NCBI GenBank assembly: GCA_021820965.1
Contig: JAKACZ010000013.1
Span: forward strand, 1 to 64,000
From: Bacillota bacterium
GTDB lineage: Bacteria; Bacillota; Sulfobacillia; Sulfobacillales; Sulfobacillaceae
Direction of reading: 5' to 3'
DNA: 64,000 nucleotides
Each line of letters starts with the position of its first letter. The stretch's first letter is position 1. The notes beneath the pieces are model-generated. The model did no database searches. It had not been told where the DNA came from and saw nothing but the letters and a program-made list of their open reading frames with translations. The position numbers and the translations under genes were made by a program. Below, piece after piece: positions 62,572 to 64,000 of the stretch.

Positions 62572-63420
62572 TTACGGCCGATAGACGCGGCGACGGGTTT
62601 CATAGTCTTCTAGTGCTTGAAGCCTGTCTTCAATGTTCGGCGTGGCCGTCGCAGCCTCGCGAATGAGATAGTTAATGAACACCATGACGGCGGCATAAGA
62701 ATCAAAGAGCGAAGCCCTGGCGACCGGAACGACGGCCACCGGGCGGGCGAGCGACTCTACGGGCGAGTTGCGCCGGTCCGTGATCGCGGCAATAGGGGTG
62801 GCCCAATGCGCAACGTCGCCAAGCCAGTCCAACAGAGCGGAAGAATACCGGGGAAAGACGAATGCCAGTACGGCGGTGTCTGGTTGAACACGAGACGCCA
62901 GCGCGGTCCACACGGGCGTATCCGGAGTCGCGCATTCGACGCCATCGCGGATTTTACTGAAGAAATACGCCGCGTACGGCATCACCGTAGCAGAGGCGCG
63001 CGCCCCTGCTAAGATGAGCCGGGGGGACCGGAGTACGAACTGAACCATCGCCTTGCTCTCTGCGCTCTGAGAGAGAGTAGGCAGTTGGGACAAATTGGCC
63101 ATCTCTTCGGCGATCAGGGGGTCGTCGCCCGGCGACGCCGAACGACGTAAATACCGGGTGCGGTCCGGTGCTTTCCATTCCTCACGAACCAAGTCCTGTA
63201 GTGTGCGAACAAATTCGGCGAATCCCGCAAAGCCGAGTCCCATGCAAAAGCGCGACACCGTCGATTGACTGACGTCGCACGCCTCCGCAAGTTCTACGGC
63301 CGACATTAATGAGACGTCGCGCCAATGATGGGTGACGTAGTGTGCGATTTGGCGAAAAGCGCCTGAGGAAGAGCCCTGTTCAACAACTTGCGCTTGAAGG
63401 TCTTCTAGAGTACTTGCCAT
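62572..63420 (-). CDS. RpiR/MurR family transcriptional regulator
   Basis: This 282-residue regulator has an N-terminal HTH-6 domain (VELAEACDVSQSTVSRFCMG then LGFAGFAEFVRTL, about residues 40-75) and a C-terminal SIS domain (FVLRSPRLILAGARASATVM to DRRNSPVESLA), which usually binds a phosphosugar. It is the first gene of the leftward operon and probably autoregulates. It is divergent from a binding-protein gene, so it may control both. RpiR proteins more often govern sugar genes; control of an amino-acid operon by one is less usual. Confidence 0.9.
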   Translation of the reverse strand: MASTLEDLQAQVVEQGSSSGAFRQIAHYVTHHWRDVSLMSAVELAEACDVSQSTVSRFCMGLGFAGFAEFVRTLQDLVREEWKAPDRTRYLRRSASPGDDPLIAEEMANLSQLPTLSQSAESKAMVQFVLRSPRLILAGARASATVMPYAAYFFSKIRDGVECATPDTPVWTALASRVQPDTAVLAFVFPRYSSALLDWLGDVAHWATPIAAITDRRNSPVESLARPVAVVPVARASLFDSYAAVMVFINYLIREAATATPNIEDRLQALEDYETRRRVYRP

Positions 63421-63758
63421 ATGTCACCTCACGCCATTCGTGAATGCTGTGAATGAAAATATCTATATGAAGTCATTCGTGCCGTCTCCCTGATATTGAA
63501 CTCAATCATCGCCGAGGCCATGGTAACACAACCAGGTGACAGATCAAACGCAGTTATCAAGTATTTCGAAAACTTTGCGTATAGAGTTGAATTCATTTGG
63601 GACGAATGATATTATTCACAAAACACATCATCAAGCAAATGGTAACTCTCGCGTGGTCTGTCGCACGCTAGATGCGGAGCGGTGTACATGAAGGGCGGCG
63701 GGATGGATGATGGGAAAGTAAGTTCCCGTTTCATCGGAACTTCGAACGAGGAGGGAAA
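63421..63758. promoter_or_regulatory. Divergent regulatory region with GAAT/ATTC palindromes
   Basis: The region between the RpiR gene and the binding-protein gene has a near-perfect palindrome CATTCGTGAATG (63435-63446) just before the RpiR start, and a GAAT-N6-ATTC site at 63604-63617 on the other side. Several more GAATG/CATTC half-sites lie between. They fit operators of the adjacent RpiR regulator. No other gene is present. Confidence 0.45.
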
Positions 63759-64000
63759 ATGGTGGCCAAGCGAACTATCGGAATCTTTTCCGCAGTGGTG
63801 TTGAGTGCCGCTCTTGCCGGGTGTGGATCGAAAACGTCGCCGACCACTACAACGTCGTCCAGTTCCCAAGGCGGAACCATGACCGTTACGTGGAGCGGAA
63901 ACCCCCAGACTATCGACCCCCGAAAGATATATGATGGTGAGGATTGGAACATCGGGCGCGCACTTTACGTGGGACTCTACGATATCAATTCCCACGGTCA
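63759..64000 (+). CDS. Peptide-type ABC transporter substrate-binding lipoprotein (partial)
   Basis: The start of an extracellular binding protein of family 5 (OppA/DppA type) runs off the right edge. ATG 63759 follows GAGGAGGG. The signal peptide ends in lipobox LAGC (Cys near residue 22), followed by a Thr/Ser-rich linker. The mature start TVTWSGNPQTIDPRKIYDGE continues to a GRALYVGLYD segment, the usual family N-terminus. It probably begins a peptide or oligosolute uptake operon that continues beyond the window. Confidence 0.85.
   Translation, partial: MVAKRTIGIFSAVVLSAALAGCGSKTSPTTTTSSSSQGGTMTVTWSGNPQTIDPRKIYDGEDWNIGRALYVGLYDINSHG

Overview
The window looks like a chromosomal segment of an endospore-forming, environmental Firmicute with moderately high GC, most likely a Sulfobacillus-like or Alicyclobacillus-like lineage. 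This is inferred from two complete GerA/GerC/GerB germinant-receptor operons, AGGAGG-type ribosome binding sites, many GTG starts, and several solute-binding lipoproteins with lipoboxes. It reads as an accessory catabolic island rich in acyl-CoA, amine and amino-acid utilisation genes, separated by decayed patches with insertion-sequence remains.

Layout. 1-1890 is decayed DNA: an IS200/IS605-like right end sits inside a small conserved gene, next to an IS256-like transposase remnant. 1891-7936 holds a choline-kinase-like protein, a dimethylglycine/sarcosine dehydrogenase-type flavoenzyme fused to a GcvT domain, a HAD phosphatase and an ACT-family permease (N-methyl amine or amino acid use). 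8066-11165 has a broken transposase, a VIT1/CCC1 metal transporter, and relics of a class III aminotransferase and an aldehyde dehydrogenase. 11489-16761 pairs a saccharopine-dehydrogenase-like enzyme with a polyamine-type ABC transporter (PotABCD). 17481-20742 has an MFS transporter and an intact aldehyde dehydrogenase.

21043-34785 is the metabolic centre: a PucR/GAF regulator divergent from a tightly packed operon of enoyl-CoA hydratase, AtuA-like protein, its small companion domain, three acyl-CoA ligases, two acyl-CoA dehydrogenases, a MaoC hydratase and an acyl-CoA carboxylase carboxyltransferase subunit. The architecture recalls acyclic terpene/branched-chain acyl-CoA (Atu/Liu) catabolism, but no biotin carboxylase is present in the window. 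A ParE/Phd toxin-antitoxin pair with a consensus promoter and a fourth acyl-CoA ligase follow.

38667-58194 contains a small membrane-protein/microprotein pair, germination operon 1 (order A-C-B), a divergent two-component system with a second VIT1/CCC1 protein, a decayed HicB-like antitoxin, a complete sugar-type ABC transporter, an orphan winged-helix regulator, a nitroreductase and germination operon 2 (again A-C-B). 58680-64000 holds a thioesterase, then an operon read leftward (RpiR regulator, M20 amidohydrolase, an unrecognised 97-residue protein, urocanate hydratase) and the start of a divergent peptide-type solute-binding protein that runs off the edge.

The most unusual signals are the dispersed IS200/IS605-like right ends, which resemble TnpB guide-RNA scaffolds; the Atu-like operon; the compact urocanase/M20/small-protein operon; and the paired germination operons with forespore-type promoters. 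No tRNA, rRNA or CRISPR array was seen. Identifications come from reading motifs by eye, not from database searches.
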